Below, piece after piece: positions 1-5,999 of a DNA stretch of 11,293 bases. The translations under genes were made by a program, and so were the position numbers. The notes below the pieces were generated by a model. It was not told the DNA's origin. It was given only the letters and a program-made list of their open reading frames with translations, and did not search any database. Location: NCBI GenBank assembly GCA_012961725.1, contig DTYU01000240.1:1-11293 (forward strand). Direction: 5' to 3'. Each line of letters starts with the position of its first letter. Positions within the stretch are counted from its first letter, which is position 1. The DNA is from Desulfotomaculum sp. GTDB lineage: Bacteria > Bacillota > Desulfotomaculia > Desulfotomaculales > Ammonificaceae.

Positions 1-144
1 GGCAAGCCATCGAGCCCTGGACTCGTTTTATGGGGGCCGAAAGGACTTATTTTTCATGGGATATTCGACCCATTGTCTTATAATTCGACATCTCGAAGCG
101 ATAGAAAATGCGCCCCTACTTATCTGATACACGGGCAGCCTGAT

Positions 145-780
145 TTATAGTTCCACAATGCGCTGTTTCACCGCATAAAGTGCCGCTTGCGTACGGTCGA
201 CAACTCCTAACTTCTGGAAAATATTCGACATGTGGTTCTTGACGGTCTTTTCGCTGATAAAGAGTTTGCGGGCAATCTCCCGGTTGCTGGCCCCGGCGGC
301 AAGAAGCCGCAGGACCTCCATCTCCCGTTCGGTGAGTCCGGCCGGGTTGCCCCGCAAAGACAGTTTCTTGAACTCCTGCAAGACCTTTGCCGTCATCCGC
401 GGCGGGATGAAAGACTCGCCCCGCGCCACCGCGTAAATCGTCTCTACCAATCTGCCGGAGGAGATATCCTTTAAAACGTACCCGGAAACCCCCGCACGGA
501 TCATCTCAAAAAGGTACTCTTCTTGGTCATGGATGGTCAGGGCCACCACCGCCGCCGCAGGTCTCGCCTTCTTTATTTCGCGGCAGGCTTCTATCCCATT
601 CATTACCGGCATGCTGACGTCAAGCAGGACAACGTCAACCGGCTCCCGTTTTACAAATGCTACCGCCTCCTGCCCGTTGGCCGCCTCCCCGACGACCTTA
701 ATGCCCGGTTCCACCGACAGGATCTTCTTTAAGCCATCCCGGATCAAGGCGTGGTCGTCCACAATGAGCACCCGTACCAC
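145..780 (-). CDS. degU: DegU-like NarL/LuxR-family response regulator
   Basis: Cytoplasmic DNA-binding response regulator, 211 residues from the chosen start. An N-terminal receiver (about 2-120) has acidic residues D8/D9, phospho-acceptor D54 (in LLDVSMP), T82 and K104. A C-terminal LuxR/GerE helix-turn-helix (about 145-209) contains LTEREMEVLRLLAAGASNREI and ISEKTVKNHMSNI. This layout and wording closely match Bacillus DegU. The longest open frame begins at a TTG at 816, but that has no ribosome binding site; the GTG at 780 has GGAGG eight bases upstream and gives the usual MVRVLIVDDH start. It lies 28 bases after the DegS-type kinase stop and is almost certainly phosphorylated by that kinase. 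Targets cannot be read from this window; in Bacillus DegU controls exoenzymes, motility and polymer production. A NarL-type regulator of another name is the only real alternative. Confidence 0.93.
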   Translation of the reverse strand: MVRVLIVDDHALIRDGLKKILSVEPGIKVVGEAANGQEAVAFVKREPVDVVLLDVSMPVMNGIEACREIKKARPAAAVVALTIHDQEEYLFEMIRAGVSGYVLKDISSGRLVETIYAVARGESFIPPRMTAKVLQEFKKLSLRGNPAGLTEREMEVLRLLAAGASNREIARKLFISEKTVKNHMSNIFQKLGVVDRTQAALYAVKQRIVEL

Positions 781-788
781 CGCTTTGT

Positions 789-793
789 CCTCC
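789..793 (-). promoter_or_regulatory. Ribosome binding site that decides the degU start
   Basis: GGAGG within GGGAGGACAAAGCG on the minus strand, eight bases before the GTG at 780-778. The upstream TTG at 816 has no such site, so the shorter protein is preferred. Confidence 0.75.
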
Positions 794-808
794 CGCAAAA
801 AGGGTTTT

Positions 809-1948
809 TTAGTCAACTGGCAGGTCTATGCTGACGTTTAAGCTCGTCCCTTTCCCAGGTGAAGATTGAATCCTCAGCTCGCCGCCTACAAGCTGCACGC
901 GTTCCCTTATCCCGATCAGCCCGTAACCCTTACGCATCGCTTCCCTAAACACCCCGTCCACGTCGAACCCGCAGCCGTTATCCTGTACCAAAACGCTCAC
1001 CCTGTCCTGCAAAATCTCCAACTTGACAAACGCCCTGCTCGCGCCGGCATGTTTATAGATGTTGCTCAACCCCTCCTGGACGATCCGGAACAAGGCGACC
1101 TCCACCGCCTGCGGCAAGCGCTTCGTCATACCCGCCAACTCATACTCCACAGGCAGCCCATACCTCTCGCGGTAATCCGCGACCAGCCGCTTGAGCGCCG
1201 CCGCCAGGCCGAGGTCATCCAAGTCGAGCGGCCGCAGGTCGAAGATGATCTTTCTTGACTCCTTGAGACTGCCGCGCACCAGGTCAACGAGCGTTGCTAA
1301 TTCTCCCCTCAGCTTAGCCGGTTCCTGCTCGAGCAGTTGCAGGCAAAACTCGGCCCGCATTACCACGTTGGCCATGGACTGTGCGGGCCCGTCATGAATC
1401 TCCCGCGCCACCCGCCGGCGCTCCTCCTCTTGTGCCTCCAAGATCCTCAGCGCCGTTTTCTGCCACTGCTGCATCTCTTCCAAGCGGTCGGCTGCTTCTA
1501 ACAGATCTGTTTTCAGATACTCAAGGACCACCGCCACCCGTGAGGCCAGCCGGTCCGCACGCCGTCCGGTATCCCGCAGGCGTGCAAGGGACCGCTCCAT
1601 TTCGTCGCGCCGGGCCCGGAGCATGATCTCCTCGGCCCGCAGCGTGGCAAGTTCATACTGATGTCTCTGGGCATTCTCGTACGCCGCTTTGATGTCCCGT
1701 TCGCTAAACTCCTCAAAGTTTGCGCTGACATGTGCCAGCCAGACGCGTGCCTTCTTTTCCTTTTTCTGTAGGTCGTCCACCGCGGCGATTACCGCCGCCG
1801 CCTGCTCGCGGACCTGCGCAACCTCTTTCTCCAAGCGCCTGAGTTCTGTTTCGGCGGCTTCCGCGATTGAATATATCTCTTCTCTATTTTTTTCGATCAG
1901 ATTGATTATTTCTTTAACGATCTCATCGAGGGACTTCGTTCGCACCAT
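809..1948 (-). CDS. degS: DegS-like soluble sensor histidine kinase
   Basis: Cytosolic two-component kinase, 379 residues, about the size of Bacillus DegS. There is no membrane segment or signal peptide. Residues 1-165 are a charged, helical, coiled-coil sensor region of DegS type, including HVSANFEEFSERDIKAAYENA; S75 aligns with the Ser76 phosphorylation site reported for Bacillus DegS. The HisKA_3 dimerisation domain carries EAQEEERRRVAREIHDGPAQ with acceptor H185. The C-terminal HATPase_c has VALFRIVQEGLSNIYKHA, the DNGCGFD box and GYGLIGIRERV. It should phosphorylate the regulator encoded just downstream. The ATG at 1948 overlaps the TAA of the glycosyltransferase (TAATG) and is preceded by GGAGGAG, so the two genes are translationally coupled. 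What the sensor region detects is unknown; similarity to DegS is extensive across the whole length. Confidence 0.94.
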   Translation of the reverse strand: MVRTKSLDEIVKEIINLIEKNREEIYSIAEAAETELRRLEKEVAQVREQAAAVIAAVDDLQKKEKKARVWLAHVSANFEEFSERDIKAAYENAQRHQYELATLRAEEIMLRARRDEMERSLARLRDTGRRADRLASRVAVVLEYLKTDLLEAADRLEEMQQWQKTALRILEAQEEERRRVAREIHDGPAQSMANVVMRAEFCLQLLEQEPAKLRGELATLVDLVRGSLKESRKIIFDLRPLDLDDLGLAAALKRLVADYRERYGLPVEYELAGMTKRLPQAVEVALFRIVQEGLSNIYKHAGASRAFVKLEILQDRVSVLVQDNGCGFDVDGVFREAMRKGYGLIGIRERVQLVGGELRIQSSPGKGTSLNVSIDLPVD

Positions 1949-3105
1949 TACCCCACTCCTCCGCTTCGATTGATTGTGCAGAGTTCCTGGTAGAACGCCT
2001 TCAGCCTCTGGGCCATCCTTGGTGCGGCAATTTCTTCGGCTTGGGTTAACGCGTTCCCCTTCATTACCTGGTAGAGAGATGCGTTAGACAACAGCTCGCA
2101 CACCTTTGCGGCAAAGGCCGTCTCTTCCAAAGGAGTCAAAAAGCCGTCAACCCCCTCGTTCACCATCTCGCTCACGCCTTGAGCCCTCACAGCAACCGCA
2201 GGCAGGCCCGCGGCCTTCGCTTCGCCGACTACCAGCCCCTGTGTCTCGGTCAGTGAAGATATCACGAAGATGTTGCCGGCGGCATAGCAGTCTTTCACCC
2301 TCTCTGGGGGCACCGGGCCCGTGAAGAGGGCCCGGTCCGCCACTCCGAGTTTCTCGGCCTCTGCCGCAAGCTCTTCCTTTGCCGGCCCGCCGCCCACGAG
2401 GACGAGCCACACCCCTTCGACCCGTTCCCTGATGCCCCGGAACGTCCGCAACAGGAACCCGATATTTTTCTCCTTGCCCATTCGCCCTACGTAGAGCAGG
2501 ACCGGCTCGTCAAGGCCAATCCCGTAACGCCGGCGGAAGCCCTGCCCGTCACCCCCCTGAAAAGACGCCAAATCGATCCCGGTCGGCAGGCTCTCCACCC
2601 GGGTCTGCACGCCTGATTGGAGCAGATACTCCCTTATCGCTGCAGTCGGCGCTAATACCAGATCGCAGCGGCTGCAGAAACCGATCGTATACTTACGCGT
2701 TACCTCCCGCGCCACCGCTTGGAGGAGAGGAAAATAATGTACATACTCCTCGTAAAGCGTGTGGTAGGTGAAGACCAGCGGGATGCCGAGCCGCCTCGCC
2801 CACCGAGCACCCAGCCACCCTAAGATGAATGGGGAATGAACATGTATGATATCCGGTTCTATATTTTTCAGCGCCCCGCCGAGCTGCCGCGAAAAGGGGA
2901 CTGCCAGCGTAAACTCGGGGTTCGTCGGCGCCGGGAGCGAGCGGAACCGAAAAACCCTCTCCTCAGGCTGGGCGCCCGGATAGTTCGGCGCAAATATGAA
3001 AAAAGAGAATCCCTCTGCCTCAAGCTCGGCCCGGAAGGTCTCTATCGAGCGTACAACCCCGCTCATATAGGGCCGGTAGCTATCCGTAAAAACACCTACC
3101 CGCAA
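1948..3105 (-). CDS. GT4-family glycosyltransferase (GT-B fold)
   Basis: Retaining glycosyltransferase of family GT4, 385 residues, probably acting at the inner face of the membrane on a lipid or polysaccharide acceptor. The N-terminal Rossmann half starts MRVGVFTDSYRPYMSGVVRS, which contains the acceptor-side glycine loop, and has DIIHVHSPFILGWLGA (about 85-100) and FTYHTLYEEYVHY. The C-terminal half has the nucleotide-sugar site GRMGKEKN (R208, K213), LVLVGGGP, and the EX7E pair E287/E295 in SSLTETQGLVVGEA. The wording resembles diacylglycerol glucosyltransferases and related mannosyl/glucosyltransferases, but donor and acceptor cannot be fixed by eye. The start is TTG at 3105; a G-rich ribosome binding site (GAGGGGGG) lies about ten bases upstream, and MRVGVFTDSY is the normal N-terminus of the family. 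It is first in an operon with DegS/DegU-type genes, suggesting a link between envelope glycan or glycolipid synthesis and that regulatory pair (inference). Confidence 0.9.
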   Translation of the reverse strand: MRVGVFTDSYRPYMSGVVRSIETFRAELEAEGFSFFIFAPNYPGAQPEERVFRFRSLPAPTNPEFTLAVPFSRQLGGALKNIEPDIIHVHSPFILGWLGARWARRLGIPLVFTYHTLYEEYVHYFPLLQAVAREVTRKYTIGFCSRCDLVLAPTAAIREYLLQSGVQTRVESLPTGIDLASFQGGDGQGFRRRYGIGLDEPVLLYVGRMGKEKNIGFLLRTFRGIRERVEGVWLVLVGGGPAKEELAAEAEKLGVADRALFTGPVPPERVKDCYAAGNIFVISSLTETQGLVVGEAKAAGLPAVAVRAQGVSEMVNEGVDGFLTPLEETAFAAKVCELLSNASLYQVMKGNALTQAEEIAAPRMAQRLKAFYQELCTINRSGGVG

Positions 3106-3209
3106 AAGAAGCGTTCCCCCCTCGTTTCTTCAATTTCCCGTAACCCTGACAGCAACTGTTCGCTTCCGCCATCCCGTTCCCTCGATAGCGAAAAATGCAG
3201 CCTACAAAC

Positions 3210-3238
3210 AGTATACCGGACAATTTGTGGAAAAACAA
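3210..3238 (-). promoter_or_regulatory. Sigma-A-type promoter for the glycosyltransferase-degS-degU operon
   Basis: On the minus strand, TTGTTT (3238-3233) is separated by exactly 17 bases from TATACT (3215-3210), five of six matches at the -10. Transcription would start near 3203, leaving about 98 bases of leader before the TTG start at 3105. Just before that start, AAGAAACG (about 3130-3123) can pair with CGCTTCTT (about 3113-3106), with one mismatch, putting the G-rich ribosome binding site in the loop. Confidence 0.55.
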
Positions 3239-3260
3239 AAAACCGGATAGACTTCTCGAC

Positions 3261-3282
3261 CGCCGGCCTACATCTGCCGGCG
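3261..3282. repeat. Short GC-rich inverted repeat between divergent promoters
   Basis: CGCCGGC at 3261-3267 and GCCGGCG at 3276-3282 form a perfect 7-base-pair stem with an 8-base loop. It has no T-run on either strand, so it is not a standard terminator. It lies just upstream of both divergent promoters (3210-3238 minus, 3322-3350 plus). It could be a protein-binding dyad or the remains of an upstream terminator; no function is shown. Confidence 0.45.
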
Positions 3283-3321
3283 CTAGCCGGGAGTGCACGG
3301 GGCTAAGCAGCGAAAAACCGC

Positions 3322-3350
3322 TTGACACGGCAGCTAAAAACTGATAATTT
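3322..3350 (+). promoter_or_regulatory. Sigma-A-type promoter for the homocysteine operon
   Basis: A perfect TTGACA at 3322-3327 is followed by an AT-rich -10 region: GATAAT at 3343-3348 (spacing 15, five of six matches) or TAATTT at 3345-3350 (spacing 17). Either places the start point near 3355, about 25 bases before helix P1 of the SAM riboswitch. Confidence 0.6.
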
Positions 3351-3380
3351 GGGAAAGTAATGTGACAACTGAAAACCTGG

Positions 3381-3516
3381 GCTCTTATCCAGAGCGGCGG
3401 AGGGACTGGCCCGATGAAGCCCGGCAACCAGCCCAGCACTCAGATATCTGAGTGCTGGGCCAGGTGCTAATTCCTGCAGGGAGAGCATTACAAGTTCTCT
3501 TCTGACAGATAAGGGT
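3381..3516 (+). promoter_or_regulatory. SAM-I (S-box) riboswitch aptamer
   Basis: This leader RNA binds S-adenosylmethionine and shuts off the downstream homocysteine operon when SAM is plentiful. P1 pairs 3381-3389 (GCTCTTATC) with 3508-3516 (GATAAGGGT, with two wobble pairs). The conserved S-box core is present in order: AGAGCGGCGGAGGGACTGG, GATGAAGCCCGGCAACC, then GGTGCTAATTCC on the far side of P3, then the P4 arm (GAGAGCATTACAAGTTCTC) and CTGACAGATAAG closing P1. P3 is an unusually long perfect hairpin, listed separately. An antiterminator and a terminator follow, so control is by transcription attenuation. The core matches the S-box consensus so closely that another riboswitch class is very unlikely. 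Confidence 0.96.
3431..3460. repeat. 30-base perfect palindrome forming riboswitch arm P3
   Basis: GCCCAGCACTCAGAT (3431-3445) is followed directly by its exact reverse complement (3446-3460), with GATATC at the centre. In RNA it folds as a 13-base-pair stem with a four-base loop. It sits where the variable P3 arm of SAM-I riboswitches lies, so it is part of the aptamer and not a separate element. Confidence 0.9.
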
Positions 3517-3541
3517 GCTACGAACGCAATCGCAGCCTCTT
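3511..3541 (+). promoter_or_regulatory. Predicted antiterminator of the SAM riboswitch
   Basis: AAGGGTGC (3511-3518), whose first part is the 3' strand of P1, can pair with GCAGCCTCTT (3532-3541) with a two-base bulge and one G-U pair. The second strand is also the 5' half of the terminator stem. P1 (SAM bound) therefore frees the terminator, while loss of P1 allows this competing helix. This is the usual S-box arrangement; pairing was checked by eye only. Confidence 0.55.
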
Positions 3542-3565
3542 CTTGTTGGAAGAGGCTGAAATTTT
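3533..3565 (+). terminator. SAM-controlled intrinsic terminator
   Basis: CAGCCTCTTC (3533-3542) and GAAGAGGCTG (3549-3558) form a perfect 10-base-pair stem with a six-base loop, followed by AAATTTT. The T-run is short, but the position just after the SAM aptamer and 40 bases before the coding start fits a regulated attenuator. Confidence 0.75.
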
Positions 3566-3592
3566 GCGCGGGGCGGAGCGCCAGGTCAAGAA

Positions 3593-3599
3593 AAGGAGG
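3593..3599 (+). promoter_or_regulatory. Ribosome binding site that decides the COG1900 start
   Basis: AAGGAGG ends six bases before the TTG at 3606. The longest frame would begin at a TTG at 3543, inside the loop of the terminator hairpin, which is not credible as a start. Confidence 0.85.
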
Positions 3600-3605
3600 A
3601 TCAGC

Positions 3606-4823
3606 TTGCCGGACAAAACCTTTCAGGAAATCAACGCCAAGATCAAGGCCGGCAAGGCGGTGGTCGTAACCGCCGAGGAGCTCATTCAATTGGTGGCCGA
3701 AAAAGGGGTCGGCCGGGCCGCGCGCGAGGTTGACGTCGTCACCACCGGGACCTTCGCCCCGATGTGTTCATCAGGCGCATACTTCAATTTCGGGCACAGC
3801 GCACCCCGCATCAAGTTCCACCGTCTCTGGCTGAACGGCGTACCGGCATATGCCGGGCTGGCGGCGGTTGACGCCTTTCTTGGCGCGACCGCGCTTCCGG
3901 ATGAAGACCCGCTAAACATGAACCACCCCGGCGAATTCCGTTACGGCGGCGGCCACGTGATCGAGGAGTTCGTAGCCGGGAAACCGATCCGGCTCAAGGC
4001 CACCGGATACGGGACCGACTGCTACCCGCGCCGGGAGATCGAAACCGTAATCACGCTGGGCGACCTCAACGAGGCGGTACTCTTCAACCCCCGCAACGCT
4101 TACCAGAACTATGCCTGTGCGGTAAATACCGGACCGCGGACGCTCTATACCTACATGGGGGTCCTCCGGCCCCACTCAGGCAACGCCCATTTCTCCACCT
4201 CTGCCCAGCTGAGCCCGCTTCTCAAAGACCCGTACTTCCGGACGATCGGGGTCGGCACGCGCATCTTCCTTGGGGGAGGCACAGGTTACGTGGTTCACCA
4301 CGGGACCCAGCATTTCCCGGGCATTCCTTCACTGCCGGCAGATGCGCCGCGTATCCCCTCCGGCGGCACGCTCGCCGTCATCGGCGACCTGAAGCGGATG
4401 AGCCCGCAGTGGCTGCGCGGGACAAGCATGTTGGGTTACGGGGCGACCCTCTCCGTGGGTGTCGGCGTGCCGATACCGCTTCTGAATGAAGAGATATGCT
4501 ATTACGCCTCGCGTCCGGACAGTGACCTTTACGCGCCGGTAATCGATTTTGCGGAGGATTACCCAAACCGGCGTCCGGGCAAGCTCGGCATGATAAGTTA
4601 CGCCGAACTCAAATCCGGCCGCATTACTCTTCAAGGCAAAGAGGTGCCGACCGCGCCCCTGTCAAGCTATTCCAAAGCCCGCGAAATCTGCGGGATCCTT
4701 AAAGAATGGATTGCTTCCGGGAAATTCCTCTTGGGCGAACCGGTCACGCTCCTCCCAGGGCCCGATGCCGGTATCATCCCAAAGACGCTTGAGGACCGCG
4801 GTCCTGAAAGGAGGAATGGCTGA
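3606..4823 (+). CDS. Homocysteine biosynthesis protein (COG1900/DUF39, HcyBio)
   Basis: Cytoplasmic enzyme of 405 residues that, in methanogens (Methanosarcina MA1821), is needed with its ferredoxin partner to turn aspartate semialdehyde plus sulfide into homocysteine, probably through a cysteine persulfide. Family marks visible are TTGTFAPMCSSGAYFNFGHS with C54, the RYGGGHVIEEF segment, GYGTDCYPR with C139, and the glycine-rich FLGGGTGYVVHHGTQH. C54 from the TTG start falls at the same number as the key cysteine I recall for the archaeal protein, which supports this start; C139 fits its second conserved cysteine allowing for a small insertion. It is preceded by a SAM riboswitch, as expected for a methionine-pathway gene. 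Its TGA overlaps the ATG of the next gene (TGATG). The family call is very safe; the exact reaction in this organism is inferred. Confidence 0.93.
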   Translation: MPDKTFQEINAKIKAGKAVVVTAEELIQLVAEKGVGRAAREVDVVTTGTFAPMCSSGAYFNFGHSAPRIKFHRLWLNGVPAYAGLAAVDAFLGATALPDEDPLNMNHPGEFRYGGGHVIEEFVAGKPIRLKATGYGTDCYPRREIETVITLGDLNEAVLFNPRNAYQNYACAVNTGPRTLYTYMGVLRPHSGNAHFSTSAQLSPLLKDPYFRTIGVGTRIFLGGGTGYVVHHGTQHFPGIPSLPADAPRIPSGGTLAVIGDLKRMSPQWLRGTSMLGYGATLSVGVGVPIPLLNEEICYYASRPDSDLYAPVIDFAEDYPNRRPGKLGMISYAELKSGRITLQGKEVPTAPLSSYSKAREICGILKEWIASGKFLLGEPVTLLPGPDAGIIPKTLEDRGPERRNG

Positions 4824-5224
4824 TGGCGCCGAGCAAGGTGGTGCTGCGCTTTCCCGCGGCCATTGCCGACAAACCGATTATCTTTCATCTCGTGCGGGAC
4901 TTTGACCTGATGATCAACATCCTGAAGGCAAACATCAATCCTCACAAGGAGGGCACGATGGTCCTCGACGTCGCCGGCGAGAATGTCATAGAGGGGCTTG
5001 AATTCCTCCGCCGGCAGGGGGTCACCGTTCAGCCGCTCACCGAAGAGATCGTCCGCAACGAGGAGCGTTGCACCCATTGCGGGGCGTGTACCGCCATCTG
5101 CCCCTCCGGAGCGCTTTACATTGAGCGGCCGGCGATGCTCGTCTGCTTTGACAGCGAGGCCTGCGTCCTCTGCCAGCTCTGCGTCCGCGCCTGCCCGGTG
5201 CGGGCGATGGAGGTCCGGATTTAG
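4823..5224 (+). CDS. NIL-domain ferredoxin with two 4Fe-4S motifs
   Basis: Cytoplasmic electron carrier or accessory protein of 133 residues. Residues 1-78 form a NIL domain (VVLRFPAAIADKPIIFHLVRDF to about GVTVQPL), a small ligand-binding fold otherwise found at the end of methionine ABC-transporter ATPases. Residues 80-130 carry two clusters: C83-x2-C86-x2-C89-x3-CP and C114-x2-C117-x2-C120-x3-CP; C108 is an extra cysteine. The same NIL plus ferredoxin layout is found in the Methanosarcina MA1822 partner of the COG1900 protein, so it probably supplies electrons or handles sulfur for homocysteine formation. Its ATG shares one base with the stop of the gene before it, with GGAGG about nine bases upstream. 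No transporter genes lie nearby, which argues against a methionine-uptake role. Confidence 0.92.
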   Translation: MAPSKVVLRFPAAIADKPIIFHLVRDFDLMINILKANINPHKEGTMVLDVAGENVIEGLEFLRRQGVTVQPLTEEIVRNEERCTHCGACTAICPSGALYIERPAMLVCFDSEACVLCQLCVRACPVRAMEVRI

Positions 5225-5225
5225 G

Positions 5226-5975
5226 GTGGTCCGGCGGATCTACCGTGCGCTGTTTCGGGAAGAGGACCTTACCTACTTCCAGGTGAAGTTCAAAGAGACC
5301 GATCTGGCAATCGGGGTGCGCAAGGAGCGGTTCAGCCCAGATCTCGTCTGGCTCGTGGAAAAAAGGGTGAAAGAAGAGCGTGCAGTGCTCGAAGCGTACA
5401 TCAAACAAGACCCTGTATTCCTGAAGACTCTGAAACCCCACCGGGTGTTAGAGGGTGCCCCGGAGATCGCGTCTTCCATGGCCCGTGCGGCTTCGGCCGC
5501 CGGCGTGGGCCCCATGGCAGCAGTCGCCGGGGCCTTCGCCGATCTCGTCGGCAGGCTGCTTACCCGCTACTCCCGTGACGTGGTGGTGGAAAACGGCGGC
5601 GATATTTATCTCAAGTCCACCCGCAAAAGGAGGGTGGGTATCTATGCCGGTGAGTCCCCGTTATCGAACCGAGTTGCCCTTGAAATCCTGCCGGAGCACA
5701 CTCCCACCGGCGTATGCACTTCCTCCGGAACGGTAGGGCACTCCGTAAGCCTGGGGCGTGCCGATGCAGCAGTGATTTTGGCCTCCTCCGCCACCCTTGC
5801 TGACGCCGTCGCCACGGCCGCCGGCAACTTTGCGCAAACCGCCGAGGACATTGAAAAAGCGCTCGCCTTCGCCCGGACGATTCCCGGTGTCAGCGGTGCC
5901 GTGCTGATCTGCGGTGAAAACTTGGGCGCCTGGGGGAAGGTTAAACTTATACCGGCGGTACTGCCAGTTACCTGA
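5226..5975 (+). CDS. UPF0280/COG2122 family protein (ApbE-like)
   Basis: Protein of 249 residues in the UPF0280 family, which is distantly related to the flavin transferase ApbE. The N-terminal YFQVKFKETDLAIGV, the core GVGPMAAVAGAFADLVGR (93-110), VVVENGGDIYL (119-129) and PTGVCTSSGTVGHSVSLGRA (with C164) are typical. The frame is open much further upstream, but that part is a shadow of the ferredoxin gene; GTG at 5226 begins one base after the ferredoxin stop and has GGAGG twelve bases upstream, a slightly long spacing. As I recall, the Methanosarcina homologue MA1715 was shown to help efficient sulfide assimilation, fitting its place behind the two homocysteine genes. Its biochemical reaction is not settled. 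The gene ends 24 bases before the convergent 3' end of the signalling operon, with no obvious terminator between. Confidence 0.9.
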   Translation: MVRRIYRALFREEDLTYFQVKFKETDLAIGVRKERFSPDLVWLVEKRVKEERAVLEAYIKQDPVFLKTLKPHRVLEGAPEIASSMARAASAAGVGPMAAVAGAFADLVGRLLTRYSRDVVVENGGDIYLKSTRKRRVGIYAGESPLSNRVALEILPEHTPTGVCTSSGTVGHSVSLGRADAAVILASSATLADAVATAAGNFAQTAEDIEKALAFARTIPGVSGAVLICGENLGAWGKVKLIPAVLPVT

Positions 5976-5999
5976 TGCCTAAATTTCGAACAATATTAT

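Noticed and set aside
56..98. TGTCGAA and GGTCGAA on the minus strand resembling Spo0A boxes, with a 5-base-pair ATGGG/CCCAT hairpin
   Set aside because: The box has only six fixed bases, so several hits are expected by chance in 11 kb, and these lie downstream of degU with no identified target gene.
1..150. Possible 3' end of a plus-strand gene running in from the left edge
   Set aside because: All three plus frames stay open for 80-150 bases from the edge (stops near 83, 127 and 150) and none of the translations is recognisable, so no frame can be chosen. A stop-to-edge stretch this short is expected by chance.
866..1258. Plus-strand open frame antisense to degS, and similar long frames opposite the other large genes
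   Set aside because: High-GC coding sequence produces long antisense frames; these show low-complexity, Arg/Pro/Ser-rich translations and no ribosome binding site.
3080..3439. Minus-strand 119-residue open frame across the riboswitch and promoters
   Set aside because: It runs antisense through the SAM riboswitch and promoter region, has no recognisable domain and no supported start.
4823..5224. NIL domain as evidence for a methionine ABC transporter
   Set aside because: No Walker A or ABC signature and no permease or binding-protein gene nearby; the domain is fused to two ferredoxin clusters instead.
5976..5999. Bidirectional terminator between the convergent UPF0280 and HD-like regulator genes
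   Set aside because: Only 24 bases, AT-rich, with no inverted repeat able to form a stem.
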